From Aporhodopirellula rubra (GTDB lineage Bacteria; Planctomycetota; Planctomycetia; Pirellulales; Pirellulaceae), in assembly GCF_014192335.1 (NCBI RefSeq), contig NZ_JACHXU010000009.1:62001-126000 (forward strand): a DNA stretch of 64,000 nt, given 5' to 3'. Made by a program: the position numbers and the translations under genes. Under the pieces are notes generated by a model that did not search any database, had not been told where the DNA came from, and saw nothing but the letters and a program-made list of their open reading frames with translations. Below are positions 37,067-46,339 of this stretch, one piece after another; the first letter of the stretch is position 1, and each line of letters begins with the position of its first letter.

Positions 37067-37872
37067 GCTGCTTTCTTTCGGCGGTCCCGGCCTCGTCCGG
37101 CCCGACCACCACATGTGGTTTCTAAACAATCAAACAAGTGTCGGAGTACGGGACGAATCGGTCCCGTTTTGAACATCTCAACGCGAGAAGGCTCGATACC
37201 GATGCGTTGGCGGTACAACAAGCGGAACGCCTGCGTCAGCACCGCGATGTCGTCTTCGGTGTAGTCGTGTCGTTTCAGCCCGACGGTGTTGATGCACCGT
37301 GGCTTGGCGTCGTATCCCTCGATAATCACGTAAGGAGGAACGTCTTGCAGGATGCGGCTCATCGCACCAACAAACGCGAGCGTTCCGACGGAAACAAATT
37401 GATGGATCCCGGCACCGCCCGCGATCGTTACGTCGTCGTGAACGTGTGCGTGACCAGCGATCATGCAATTGTTCGCCATCACGATCCGGTTTCCGATGTT
37501 GCAATCGTGTGCGATGTGCGTTCCGGTCATCAGATAGTTCTGATTGCCGACGCGAGTGACGCCGTCTTCCTTCTCACTCGCACGATTGATCGTGACCTGT
37601 TCGCGGAAGACGTTGCCGTCGCCGATTTCGACGCGGGTCGGAGTGGCACGATAGCTCACGTCCTGCGGATGCGATCCGATAGAGCAGTGCGAGAACACCT
37701 GATTGTCGTTGCCCAACCGAGTGACACCGGTGACGGTCACATGGTCTTCGATACGGCAACGGTCACCAATGGTGACATCGGGTCCGATCACGCAAAAATG
37801 ACCGACGCGAACGTCTTTTCCCAATTTGGCTTTGGGGTCGACCACGGCGGTGGGAGCGATCACGACACTCAT
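37063..37872 (-). CDS. lpxA: Acyl-ACP--UDP-N-acetylglucosamine O-acyltransferase
   Basis: 269 residues. First step of lipid A synthesis, cytoplasmic homotrimer. The left-handed beta-helix hexapeptide repeats run through residues 5-180 (VIAPTAVVDPKAKLG, VRVGHFCVIGPDVTIGD, HDCNIGNRIVMANN). TGTHIAHDCNIG carries the catalytic His122. The C-terminal helical part contains GLKRHDYTEDDIAVLTQAFRLLY. A basic tail (GGRAGRGRDRRKKAA) is unusual. It is 63 bases downstream of lpxC and overlaps the dehydrogenase gene by four bases. Confidence 0.95.
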   Translation of the reverse strand: MSVVIAPTAVVDPKAKLGKDVRVGHFCVIGPDVTIGDRCRIEDHVTVTGVTRLGNDNQVFSHCSIGSHPQDVSYRATPTRVEIGDGNVFREQVTINRASEKEDGVTRVGNQNYLMTGTHIAHDCNIGNRIVMANNCMIAGHAHVHDDVTIAGGAGIHQFVSVGTLAFVGAMSRILQDVPPYVIIEGYDAKPRCINTVGLKRHDYTEDDIAVLTQAFRLLYRQRIGIEPSRVEMFKTGPIRPVLRHLFDCLETTCGGRAGRGRDRRKKAA

Positions 37873-37935
37873 CGGGGAGTCCTTAGTGAAAGAGCTATCA
37901 TTCGAGGCGGGATTATTAGTGTGTTTTGATGTGTC

Positions 37936-38850
37936 TTAAGCGACACGACGAATGTTCGGGGTCGACTCGCGTTGATCGGCGAGTTGAATCGGGTTCGCGT
38001 TTTGGGCGACCATTTGTGCGAGTTCCTGAGCGAGCATTCCGTTGAGGCGATGCCCTCCACGCTCGGACACAAACTGTCCTATCAAATCGACGCCCACGAG
38101 TGAAAGATCACCAATGAGGTCGAGTGTCTTATGTCGGGCGCATTCGTTGCGAAATCGGAATGCATTCTCGACGGGCCCGTCAGGACCGATCACCAGCAAT
38201 TCCTGGTTCGAAACGTGCTGTGCGACACCGTTGGCTCGCAGTTGCTGTGCTTGCTCGAGGGTCACGAATGTTCTTGCTGCGGCAACTTGCCGCGTGAATT
38301 GGCGAGGCGTCAAATCAAACCGGAATGCTTGGCTCGAGACGACACTGTCGGGTCCGTAGTCGAGCCGGTATCCGTAGTGGGAACGATTGCCGTCACACGG
38401 AAAGACTTCGATACTGGCGTCGCCTTGGCGAACGCGTAGCGGTTGCTCGATCACCAACTGCTGCTTCAACGCAGCTTGGATGACCAACCCTGCGGACTGC
38501 AGAACGCGAACGCACTCTTGGCTACTGCCATCGAGTCCAGGCATCTCTTCGGCGTCGGCTTCGACAACGCAGTTATCGATTTCGAGTCCCGCGAGCGCGG
38601 CCATGATGTGTTCGACCATGGCGAAACTCGCGTCGCCGTTTTGCAAATTCGTCCGGAACTGGACACTGTCGGCAAACTCAATGCGGGCCGGGCATTGGGG
38701 GTGTCCGGGCAAATCGGTGCGTACAAAGACGATGCCGGTGCCAGCCGAAGCAGGTAGAAAACGGAGGCTGACAGATTGTCCGCTCCAGTACCCGCGGCCG
38801 GCGACCATGCAGGTCGACGCAATGGTATGTTCGTTTCGATATCCGATCAC
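37936..38850 (-). CDS. lpxC: UDP-3-O-acyl-N-acetylglucosamine deacetylase
   Basis: 304 residues. Committed zinc-dependent step of lipid A synthesis. Zinc ligands are His81 in MVEHIMAAL, and His and Asp in RHKTLDLIGDL. GGHRLN has the catalytic His near the C-terminus. PGLDGSS and the AARTF motif are also present. The N-terminus (YRNEHTIASTCMVAGRGYWSGQ) fits the family start. Unlike in Bacteroidetes there is no fused FabZ. It lies in a minus-strand cluster after the Skp/OmpH gene (194 bases) and before lpxA. Confidence 0.94.
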   Translation of the reverse strand: MIGYRNEHTIASTCMVAGRGYWSGQSVSLRFLPASAGTGIVFVRTDLPGHPQCPARIEFADSVQFRTNLQNGDASFAMVEHIMAALAGLEIDNCVVEADAEEMPGLDGSSQECVRVLQSAGLVIQAALKQQLVIEQPLRVRQGDASIEVFPCDGNRSHYGYRLDYGPDSVVSSQAFRFDLTPRQFTRQVAAARTFVTLEQAQQLRANGVAQHVSNQELLVIGPDGPVENAFRFRNECARHKTLDLIGDLSLVGVDLIGQFVSERGGHRLNGMLAQELAQMVAQNANPIQLADQRESTPNIRRVA

Positions 38851-39044
38851 GGCGTGGGCCTCCTTGCCGCGCCAGGGACCGCCACTTCAGGTGGCACCCC
38901 GCTCCACGATTAACTAGGTTCGACGATGCGACGAACCGATTTAACAATTTGATATGTCGGTGAACACATCAACGACAACGGCCTCATGCCGTTGCCGTAA
39001 CTTGGTCATGCTCAATCGCCGAATCAGCGATCGAAGCGAATGAA

Positions 39045-39686
39045 CTACTGACGTGCAGCGCCTGCTTTGCCTGCAACGAGAACCTTGTCGAGGTACTGCA
39101 TCACGCCGGGTGTCATGTCGAGAGCTTCGTCGTGATAGACGATGTTCTTCATGACGCCACGAATGACGGACTCACCTTTTTCGAGGTCCATGTCTTCGCT
39201 GTTGTAACGAAGCACCAAGTTGATCTTGTAGTGCTGGGCCAGAACTTTGACACCGGCAGCGATGTGCTGATAGTTGTCGTAGTAGATTTTGGCTTCGCGA
39301 TCAGCGAGTTCTTTGCGTTTGCGAGCCATGTCGAGACGGAGTTTGGATTCCATCGATGCGACACGCTCTTCTTGAGCGGTGTACTCAGGCGAACCGGGTT
39401 GGTACGTCTTGAGTTTTTCGGCGGCTGCCTTCAGCTCGTTTCGCTTGCCTTGCAGCTCAGCGTCAAACGACTTGAGGTTTTCCTCAACCTGTTTGACTTG
39501 GGATTTGATCCCTTCGTTGTTCTTGAAGATGTAGGCAACATCCACCACGGCGATCCGGTGTCCACTATCTTGAGCGGACGCGGCGGTCGGGGCGAGAACG
39601 GTGAGGGTGGTGATGGCCAGGGCTAAGGCCGAAAGAACAGATAGTCGCACGTCCGCTACTCCTTGCGTGGTGAATGCGAATTTCAA
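39045..39686 (-). CDS. OmpH/Skp-family periplasmic chaperone
   Basis: 213 residues with a signal peptide (LSALALAITTLTVLAPTAASAQ, cleaved near residue 39). The mature part starts IAVVDVAYIFKNNEGIK and continues as a long alpha-helical coiled coil (residues about 60-145, rich in Lys and Glu), then KINLVLRYN, which is the Skp/OmpH pattern. Skp holds unfolded outer-membrane proteins in the periplasm. Placement before lpxC and lpxA matches the envelope cluster of many Gram-negatives. Confidence 0.87.
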   Translation of the reverse strand: MKFAFTTQGVADVRLSVLSALALAITTLTVLAPTAASAQDSGHRIAVVDVAYIFKNNEGIKSQVKQVEENLKSFDAELQGKRNELKAAAEKLKTYQPGSPEYTAQEERVASMESKLRLDMARKRKELADREAKIYYDNYQHIAAGVKVLAQHYKINLVLRYNSEDMDLEKGESVIRGVMKNIVYHDEALDMTPGVMQYLDKVLVAGKAGAARQ

Positions 39687-39906
39687 AACCGTGTAGTCGT
39701 TTAATCAAAGTCAGCGTCCTACGCCGATAATCAAACGTCTCCGAAAGGAATGACGTCAATCTGCGTCGGTAAAACGCACGCCATGCCAATGTGGTCTCGA
39801 ATTGTGTCACTCGAGGGCGAATCGGGCAAGACTGATCTGTGCCGTTTTTCGCCCTGCCAAAAAATATTTCCAAAGTCTTCGAAAGCGATTTCCCAGGGAA
39901 ATCCAC

Positions 39907-42312
39907 CTATCGAGGACGTAACTTGATCTTCAACTGCAGCTCCTCGTCTCCTCGACGAACAATCAATGGCAATTGATCACCAGGCGCTCGGAGACGCAAT
40001 TGATCCATGAACTGCTCGATAGTGGAGATGGGTGTTTTACCTACCTTGACCACTCGATCTCCAGCGAGCAAACCACCCTCTTGAGCCGGGCCAGATGCGA
40101 GAATTGACGAGAGTACCACCTCGGACGGTTGCTGAGACAGTGTCACCCCCATGACGACCGTCAATTGCCGACGGATTTGGACGTTTGCTTCTGTCTTCAC
40201 GTAAACCGGACGCTCAGGCACTGTCGCCAATCGCTCGCTGACCTGAGAGATCATATCGGTTATTCGATCCATACCGTCCAGGTTTAGTTTGTCAAAATCA
40301 TCGCTTGGACGGTGATAGTCCGCATGCAACCCGGTAAAGAAAAATAGCACCGGAATCCCTGCCTCGTAGAACGACGCATGATCGCTCGGCCCGTATCCGC
40401 TGGGCACCTCGACAATGCGAAAACGTGTCGTTTGGTTGGCCTGCTCGAGCAGTCCGGGAAAACTCGCCGCCGAACCCGTTCCATAGACGGTCAATTCGTT
40501 GTCATTGAGGCGCCCGACCATGTCCATGTTGATCATGGCCACCGTCGACGAAAGCGGATAGCGAGGATGCTGCACATAGTGCTTGCTGCCCAACAGCCCG
40601 CGTTCTTCCCCCGTGAACGCGATGAACACGATACGTCGATGATTGGCGGGTCGCTGCGGCCCCGACAAAGCCTGTGACAATTCGCCGGCCACTCGCAACA
40701 ACGCCGACGTGCCGCTGGCGTTATCGTCGGCACCGTTATGGATTGCGATGGTATCTGGCGCCAGCGATCCGAACTCTCCCATACCGACATGATCGAAATG
40801 GGCGCCAATCACGAGGGTTTCCTCCGCGAGCGCGCCACGACCGGGCAACACCGCGACGACGTTGGGGCTCGGCACCTTCGACGGTGAAATCTCCACACCG
40901 AGTCGCACATTGGCGCCCGACAACGGAAAACTGCGTGGCTGGTAATTGGAATCGATTTCGGCTTCGATCTGTTCGATCGGTGTGGGCATCCAACGTCCCG
41001 CCAATTCTCGCGAGATGCTTAAGACGGGAATCGGTGGACGGGTGGTTGTCTCCCCGGTCGCGGGATCGACGATCTTTTCGACACCGCCTCGGGGGCTCAA
41101 TCCGGCGCCGCCGATGTTGAGCAGCCCACGCCGGGCGACTTCGATTTGCCCCCCTATTTCACCGAGCATCGCTTCGATCCGGGCGATCTGGCTGCTCAAC
41201 TTTTCGCGAGAGTTGACTGCATCTTCGGGCAACGCGTGCCAGCGTTCCTGGATTTTGGCCAATCGTTTTTGTTCGGCGTCACGACGTTCCCGAACATCAT
41301 GAACCATCCGTTCAATACTATCGGGATCATTGACGATGAGGACTGCCGCAGCCCCCTGATCGATCGCCGTACTGACTTTGGTATCGAAGTAGGCGTGCCG
41401 CGAATTTTCGATTCCGTCGAAAGGACTGGTGGGATCGCTCACCCCGGGTTCTTTTCGCAGCATCATGACGACCTTCCCCTTAACGTCGACACCCTCATAG
41501 TCGTCGTAGCGGTGTTCGGGAGCACGGATCCCGTAACCCACCCAAACCAAGTCGCCCTGAGCCGTGCCCGAACTGGCACCAACGGCCAATGGGGTAAAGT
41601 CGCGTTGGAGACGAAAATCAACCGACGACGTCTCATCGGCCGCGGCCTTCGGTTCATCCGTGCTAACGGGCCGCCCGGATGCTGCGATTCGAAGGTAGTT
41701 TTCCTCCGTCGACGTGACCTTGGGACCGACGGAGATCTCTACCGTCTGGAGCGCTGATTCGTCGAAAACGTTGGTCTCAAGCCCCATCGCGTGGAAACGC
41801 TCACTCAGGTATTCAGCGGCTTGGAAGATCGTTGGATCGACGCTGCTCCGTCCTTTCAGTTCCTCGCTGGTCAGAAATTTCAAATCCTCAATCATCGAGG
41901 CGCGGAGGTCGTCGTTGGCGCGGACGTTTGCCGTCAGTGCGGACAATTCACTCGGTTCGGCGGAATCCCCCGGAGTTGCAAGTCCCCCCGCAATGGCCAG
42001 CGACCAGATCACCACCCATGCCGTTGCAAACGTCCGCGGAAGACGCCGACGTTGAGCAGCGGTTTGCTTCGTGCGCGGTCGTGGCAGATGCCGGTCATCC
42101 GAACCGGCACTCGACTCGTCACCCACTCTTTGGGAGGGCGGTGAACAGCAAAGTGAGGACAATCGCAAACAGCCTCGTCGCAGGAGTCCGGTCAAACGAC
42201 CGATGTTGAAGATTCGGAGCGAGCAGAAAAGCGGTCGGATGAATCCAGTCTGAACAGGCATTCGCGGCTCAACAGAGTAGGCGTGAAAGAGCGGAGGAGA
42301 AATGTCCGCCAA
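39907..42312 (-). CDS. Secreted M28-family zinc aminopeptidase with PA and PDZ domains
   Basis: Up to 801 residues. The start is unsure: ATGs at 42312 and 42261 both leave an unusually long basic leader before the hydrophobic export signal TFATAWVVIWSLAIAGGLA (about residues 94-112). A PA-domain insertion (about residues 240-340, VWVGYGIRAPEHRYDDYEGVDVKGKVV) splits the peptidase. M28 metal ligands are visible in GAHFDHVGM, HNGADDNASG, FTGEERGLLGS, NMDMVGRL and GLHADYHRPSDD. The last 90 residues or so (VVMGVTLSQQPSEVVL, GGLLAGDRVVKVGKTPI) are a PDZ domain. It is divergent from rnc. Confidence 0.9.
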   Translation of the reverse strand: MADISPPLFHAYSVEPRMPVQTGFIRPLFCSLRIFNIGRLTGLLRRGCLRLSSLCCSPPSQRVGDESSAGSDDRHLPRPRTKQTAAQRRRLPRTFATAWVVIWSLAIAGGLATPGDSAEPSELSALTANVRANDDLRASMIEDLKFLTSEELKGRSSVDPTIFQAAEYLSERFHAMGLETNVFDESALQTVEISVGPKVTSTEENYLRIAASGRPVSTDEPKAAADETSSVDFRLQRDFTPLAVGASSGTAQGDLVWVGYGIRAPEHRYDDYEGVDVKGKVVMMLRKEPGVSDPTSPFDGIENSRHAYFDTKVSTAIDQGAAAVLIVNDPDSIERMVHDVRERRDAEQKRLAKIQERWHALPEDAVNSREKLSSQIARIEAMLGEIGGQIEVARRGLLNIGGAGLSPRGGVEKIVDPATGETTTRPPIPVLSISRELAGRWMPTPIEQIEAEIDSNYQPRSFPLSGANVRLGVEISPSKVPSPNVVAVLPGRGALAEETLVIGAHFDHVGMGEFGSLAPDTIAIHNGADDNASGTSALLRVAGELSQALSGPQRPANHRRIVFIAFTGEERGLLGSKHYVQHPRYPLSSTVAMINMDMVGRLNDNELTVYGTGSAASFPGLLEQANQTTRFRIVEVPSGYGPSDHASFYEAGIPVLFFFTGLHADYHRPSDDFDKLNLDGMDRITDMISQVSERLATVPERPVYVKTEANVQIRRQLTVVMGVTLSQQPSEVVLSSILASGPAQEGGLLAGDRVVKVGKTPISTIEQFMDQLRLRAPGDQLPLIVRRGDEELQLKIKLRPR

Positions 42313-42495
42313 GTGACGATATTATTGAATACTGGTGAAGGGTGCTGTGTCCAGCCGAGCGTCCAATCATAACACCGAGACGGGCGCGACAACGCTCTGG
42401 CGGGGTGACGTATCCTCGACTATTCTGGACAACATGACGCAGTCACTCACCGGTGGCCGAAAACATTGATTCGGCCACCGGCGCGGGACTGAAGC

Positions 42496-43467
42496 TTGGC
42501 GGATGAAATTTCGTCTCTTCAATCTACCCATGGTTTTCCCTTGCCCTCTTCCGATTCTGACCCGGCATCTTCGGATGCTAAGACCGCCCCTACCGTTTCG
42601 CACCCACCGACGTCTGACTCAGACCTCGCGGGACCGGGACAATTTGTGGCCGACCAACGCACCAAACACCCGGGTTCGATCCACCTCGTCGACGCTTCGG
42701 CTGCCGACCAGCCTTATGCGGACTCGGACGCGAAACTGAAACGTTGCCAGGAAATTCTGGACTACGAATTCAATGACCAATCGCTTCTTAAAGCCGCATT
42801 AACTCACGCTTCGGGCGCGGCCAATCGGCTATCGAGTAACGAGCGTTTGGAATTCCTCGGCGACGCCGTATTGGGGATGACCGTCTGCCAGTGGTTGTTT
42901 GAAGAGTATCCCGAATACAGCGAAGGGGATTTGACGAAGATCAAATCCGCCGTTGTCAGTCGCCGGGCCTGCGGTCGAACGGCAACCCAACTCGGGTTGG
43001 ACGAATGTCTTATCGTAGGACGTGGTGTCACACGTAACCGCAGCTACCCACGTTCGTTGGTCAGCGACGTGTTTGAATCTGTGATCGCAGCACTGTATCT
43101 CGATGGCGGTGCCGAAATCGTTCGCGATCGATTGAAGCAATGGCTCGCCGAAGAAGTCCGTTTGGCCGTCGACACACAAGGATCGGGTAACCATAAGTCT
43201 GTACTGCAACAGTACGCACAGCGTGAACTCTCATCGACGCCGGTCTATAAACTGATTCGCGAGAGCGGCCCCGATCATCGCAAGACCTTCTTAATCGGCG
43301 CGGTCGTCGACCAGAGAGCGTTCCCGCCGGCGTGGGGAAACAACAAAAAGGACGCCGAACAGCGTGCCGCCGCGAATGCCCTCGCCGAACTGCACCAACA
43401 ACCGATTCCCCACCGTTGTGAGGAATTGAACGATACGGCGTCAGACAACAAAACGGCGTCTCCCTAG
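42496..43467 (+). CDS. rnc: Ribonuclease III
   Basis: Nominal TTG start at 42496, 323 residues. The first 75 or so are a polar, low-complexity leader (SSDSDPASSDAKTAP), so an in-frame GTG at 42646 (VADQRTKHPGS) giving 273 residues is a serious alternative. The RNase III core starts LKRCQEILDYEFNDQSLLKAALTHAS. The signature ERLEFLGDAVLG and the metal residue Glu in DVFESVIAALYLDGG are intact. A C-terminal double-stranded RNA-binding domain follows (NHKSVLQQYAQRELSSTPVYKL). It processes rRNA and structured RNA as a dimer. Confidence 0.93.
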   Translation: MADEISSLQSTHGFPLPSSDSDPASSDAKTAPTVSHPPTSDSDLAGPGQFVADQRTKHPGSIHLVDASAADQPYADSDAKLKRCQEILDYEFNDQSLLKAALTHASGAANRLSSNERLEFLGDAVLGMTVCQWLFEEYPEYSEGDLTKIKSAVVSRRACGRTATQLGLDECLIVGRGVTRNRSYPRSLVSDVFESVIAALYLDGGAEIVRDRLKQWLAEEVRLAVDTQGSGNHKSVLQQYAQRELSSTPVYKLIRESGPDHRKTFLIGAVVDQRAFPPAWGNNKKDAEQRAAANALAELHQQPIPHRCEELNDTASDNKTASP

Positions 43468-43868
43468 CCGCCAACGCGGCTGTCCCGTCTGGCCGCGACG
43501 CTGTGCATCTCTTTGCCCCGTGCCAGCATAATTCAGCAACTCCCGCAACGTGCCGAGAGCCGACTCTCTCACCTTTGAAACCCGACCGTGGCGTCGCCAC
43601 CGCCACCCTCGCGACGATGGGTCGCCCTAGCAGCGTGGCAAATCTGGGAATCTCTTCCCTGCCAATCGTTACAGGTTGTCTATCCGGACGTTCACCTGTC
43701 TTCTGCAGCAGGTTTCTATCGCGGCAACGGACGTCGTCGTGAATGTTGATGACCTAGGCTTGATCGAGTCTCTCCTCCGGCGTGCTGCGCCGATGGCGAT
43801 GGTCGCCACTTACATCAAGTTCAGATTGCAACCTATTCCGAACACCTGATTACCTACCGAGTTTGCGG
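43468..43868. other. Intergenic stretch rnc / TadE-like gene
   Basis: About 400 bases. An upstream in-frame ATG at 43782 could extend the TadE-like gene, but its leader is poor. No RNA gene or repeat is recognisable. Confidence 0.4.
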
Positions 43869-44342
43869 ATGTTCGCACGCACCACTTCCTTCCTGCATCG
43901 GTTCACGCAGCGACGCGAGAATCGTTACCGCCCTGCCCAAGCCAATCGTTCACACTGCCGTCGTGCCCGACGCGGAATTGCCGTAACCGAACTCGCCGTC
44001 GGACTGCCCGTTGTACTGTTCGTTGCGATGGGCACGATGGAGATGTGTACCGTCATCCGCCTTCGTCAAAAGCTCAAGATGATTGCGTACGAAGGCGCCC
44101 GTGTCGGGGTCTTGCCGGATGCGGGAGCGGAGAACGTGGATTGGCAATGTACCACGCTGTGTACCGATCAATCGATCGAAGAGACAACGATAGAGATGAC
44201 GCCATCGGATCCCTCAAGCCTCGAATCGGGAGACTGGTTTCAAGTCAGTGTTGCGGCGCCGTTTACCGCCAATTCACTCACCGGTGCCTGGATGATCGAC
44301 TCCTTCGTGCTCAACGAATCCGTCACGTTACAGAAGCCATAA
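43869..44342 (+). CDS. TadE-like pseudopilin 1
   Basis: From the ATG at 43869 (MFARTTSFLHRF), 157 residues. A basic N-terminal region is followed by RRGIAVTELAVGLPVVLFVAMGTMEMC, the TadE-type transmembrane segment with the conserved Glu. Then KLKMIAYEGARVGVLPDAG and a periplasmic beta-rich tail follow. TadE/TadG proteins are minor pilins or assembly parts of Flp/Tad pili. No Tad secretion ATPase, prepilin peptidase or Flp pilin is in the window. It heads a three-gene run with the VWA protein and a second TadE-like gene. Confidence 0.82.
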   Translation: MFARTTSFLHRFTQRRENRYRPAQANRSHCRRARRGIAVTELAVGLPVVLFVAMGTMEMCTVIRLRQKLKMIAYEGARVGVLPDAGAENVDWQCTTLCTDQSIEETTIEMTPSDPSSLESGDWFQVSVAAPFTANSLTGAWMIDSFVLNESVTLQKP

Positions 44343-44436
44343 TCGTTGTCCCGTTCGTCATCCACGTCGAACGCATGCTGCGACTGAAAAGACGTTCGCC
44401 CCGAAAACCTCGAGCCCAGCCCCACTTGAGACACTA

Positions 44437-45579
44437 ATGCCATCTACCAATCCCATCGCACTTTTGCCGCGACAAGCACGCGCCGGCTCGGTGACTGTTT
44501 TGCTGGTCGTGTTGCTTCCCGTGCTATTCATGCTTTCATCCTACGCGATCAACATCGCCTACGTTGAAGCCGTGCATGCGGATGTTCAGATAACGACCGA
44601 CGCGGCGGTGCAGGCAGCGGGGCGTGCCTACATTCAGAGCGGCGATGAAAATGCCGCGTTGCTGGCCGCTCAAGACGCGGCGGCACGAAACCCCGTTTCA
44701 GGCAAAACGATACCGATTGTGGCGTCAGATCTCGAATTTGGATCGAGCTTACGTACATCCATGTCGACCGGCTATGACTTCACACCGGTATCCGGCGAGG
44801 AGGAAGGCAATGCCGTGCGATTGACGACCAACAATCTTCGCAACGCCACCACGCCAATATTCTCGCCGGTCTTTCCCACGATGGGCGTCGACTTGCAAAT
44901 CCGGCCTCACCGCACCGCGGTAAGTACGCAGAGCACGATGGACGTTGCCTTGGTACTCGACCGAAGTGGCTCGATGGCATTCGCCAGCGACGAGGTCGCC
45001 GATCCCTACACAACTCCCGCCGCAGCGCCTGCCGATTGGTGGTTCGGCGACCCGGCACCACCGAACTCTCGTTGGCTCGATGTGATCGCGTCGGTCCAAT
45101 CATTCAAAAACTATCTCGAAGCGTCACCTCAGAAAGAAAAGCTATCGGTGTCGACCTATTCCGACACCACCTCAACCGAACAAATTCTAACCTTCGATTA
45201 TCAACACATTCTCGACGGCTTGGGGCAGCACACCGGCCAGTTCAATGGCGGGGGAACCGCCATCGGAAAAGGACTGCAAGAAGGCCTCGCCGCGATCACC
45301 GACGCCTCCGTCGCCCGGCCCTATGCGGTCAAGGTGATGATTCTGCTGACCGATGGGATCCACAATACGGGAACGAGCCCCGAATCGGTTTCATGGAGTC
45401 TAAAAAATGCAGGTGTCACCCTTTTCACGATCACCTTCAGCAACGAGGCCGGACAGAATCGGATGAAGAACCTCGCCGAGAATTGTGGCGGGCTGCACTT
45501 CCACGCGGTCGACGCGACTCAACTCACTACCGCGTTTGAAGACATTGCTCGGCGACTCCCATCACTCATGACACAATGA
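44437..45579 (+). CDS. TadG-like membrane protein with von Willebrand A domain
   Basis: 380 residues. The N-terminal transmembrane segment GSVTVLLVVLLPVLFMLSSYAINIAYVE is typical of TadG/Flp-associated proteins (pfam TadF/Flp pilus assembly). A linker follows, and then a VWA domain from about residue 165. Its MIDAS motif is complete: DVALVLDRSGSM, the Thr in GGGTAIGKGL, and LLTDGIHNTG. It is probably an extracytoplasmic adhesion or assembly component anchored at the N-terminus. The stop overlaps the start of the next gene (ATGA at 45576-45579). Confidence 0.85.
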   Translation: MPSTNPIALLPRQARAGSVTVLLVVLLPVLFMLSSYAINIAYVEAVHADVQITTDAAVQAAGRAYIQSGDENAALLAAQDAAARNPVSGKTIPIVASDLEFGSSLRTSMSTGYDFTPVSGEEEGNAVRLTTNNLRNATTPIFSPVFPTMGVDLQIRPHRTAVSTQSTMDVALVLDRSGSMAFASDEVADPYTTPAAAPADWWFGDPAPPNSRWLDVIASVQSFKNYLEASPQKEKLSVSTYSDTTSTEQILTFDYQHILDGLGQHTGQFNGGGTAIGKGLQEGLAAITDASVARPYAVKVMILLTDGIHNTGTSPESVSWSLKNAGVTLFTITFSNEAGQNRMKNLAENCGGLHFHAVDATQLTTAFEDIARRLPSLMTQ

Positions 45580-46217
45580 CCATGATCCCACTCTCAATAA
45601 ATCGTCGCCGATCTGATTGCAACGTGGGGAATTCACGCATGGGCAATCGTGTCGGTGCAGCCGCCGTTGAAATGGCAATCGTGTCGGTCGTTCTATTTGC
45701 CGTCATCATCAGCAGCATCGAGATGTCTCGAATGTCGATGCTGCGTCATTCGGCAGACTACTCCGCCTACCTCGGCGCCCGCGTCGGGATCATCACCGGC
45801 GCCAACACATCGGATATCGAAGCCCGAGTTGACGATCACCTTTCGAAGATCGGTGTTAAAAATGCGGTCGTCACGGTCACTCCCGCAACGATCACCGAGG
45901 CAACCACTCAGGTCAAAGTTGAAGTCGCGATCCCGGCGACCGGAAATAGCTGGATCACACCGAAACACTTCACCGGTTCGGTGGTGGGACGTTGCACACT
46001 GCTCACCGAACGGTCGGCAATGGTGATGAGCCAATCGATGCCAACACCCCCTCCGCCACCACCGGAACCCGAGCCAGAGCCGGAACCAACGCCTGATCCC
46101 GAACCGACTCCCGATCCGGAACCCACTCCCGATCCGGAACCGACACCTACCCCCGATCCTCCGGCACCGGATCCGGAACCCGAACCAGATCCGGAACCAC
46201 CGCCACCGATGCTGTAG
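45576..46217 (+). CDS. TadE-like pseudopilin 2 with proline-rich C-terminal repeat tail
   Basis: 213 residues, starting inside the stop of the VWA gene. RVGAAAVEMAIVSVVLFAVIISSIEMSRMSML is the TadE-type membrane segment with its Glu, followed by SADYSAYLGARVGIITGAN and a short periplasmic domain. The C-terminal 58 residues or so are made only of Pro, Glu, Asp and Thr with PTPDPE-type units. Such a tail, rigid and acidic, is not part of the normal TadE fold. It could span the wall or periplasm. The three genes form one transcription unit, closed by a hairpin at 46230-46261. Confidence 0.82.
   Translation: MTMIPLSINRRRSDCNVGNSRMGNRVGAAAVEMAIVSVVLFAVIISSIEMSRMSMLRHSADYSAYLGARVGIITGANTSDIEARVDDHLSKIGVKNAVVTVTPATITEATTQVKVEVAIPATGNSWITPKHFTGSVVGRCTLLTERSAMVMSQSMPTPPPPPPEPEPEPEPTPDPEPTPDPEPTPDPEPTPTPDPPAPDPEPEPDPEPPPPML
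46041..46214 (+). repeat. Tandem repeats coding for a Pro/Glu/Asp/Thr tail
   Basis: A 174-base stretch inside the second TadE-like gene built from near-identical units of the form CCGACTCCCGATCCGGAA, with shorter CCGGAACC units at both ends. It encodes (PxPDPE)n. Such DNA is prone to unit gain or loss, so length may vary between strains. Confidence 0.85.
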
Positions 46218-46229
46218 TGCAGCCGTTAC

Positions 46230-46261
46230 GCCTCCGCGGACAGAATCCTGTCCGCGGAGGC
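46230..46261. terminator. Strong hairpin, probable bidirectional terminator
   Basis: A perfect 14-base stem: GCCTCCGCGGACAG at 46230-46243 pairs with CTGTCCGCGGAGGC at 46248-46261 around the loop AATC. It lies 12 bases after the TadE-like gene and between two convergent genes. No T-run follows on either side, so it is either an atypical terminator or a 3'-end stabiliser. Confidence 0.75.
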
Positions 46262-46339
46262 CGTCCCAGACAAAACGTCGAACGCGAATGCATGATCTCG
46301 CGAGACGATTCCGTTACGCGAGGTGACGGGTTGTTGAAC

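Noticed and set aside
46041-46214. Possible CRISPR-like array from regular repeats
   Set aside because: The units are contiguous, in frame, without spacers, and encode a Pro/Glu/Asp/Thr protein tail.
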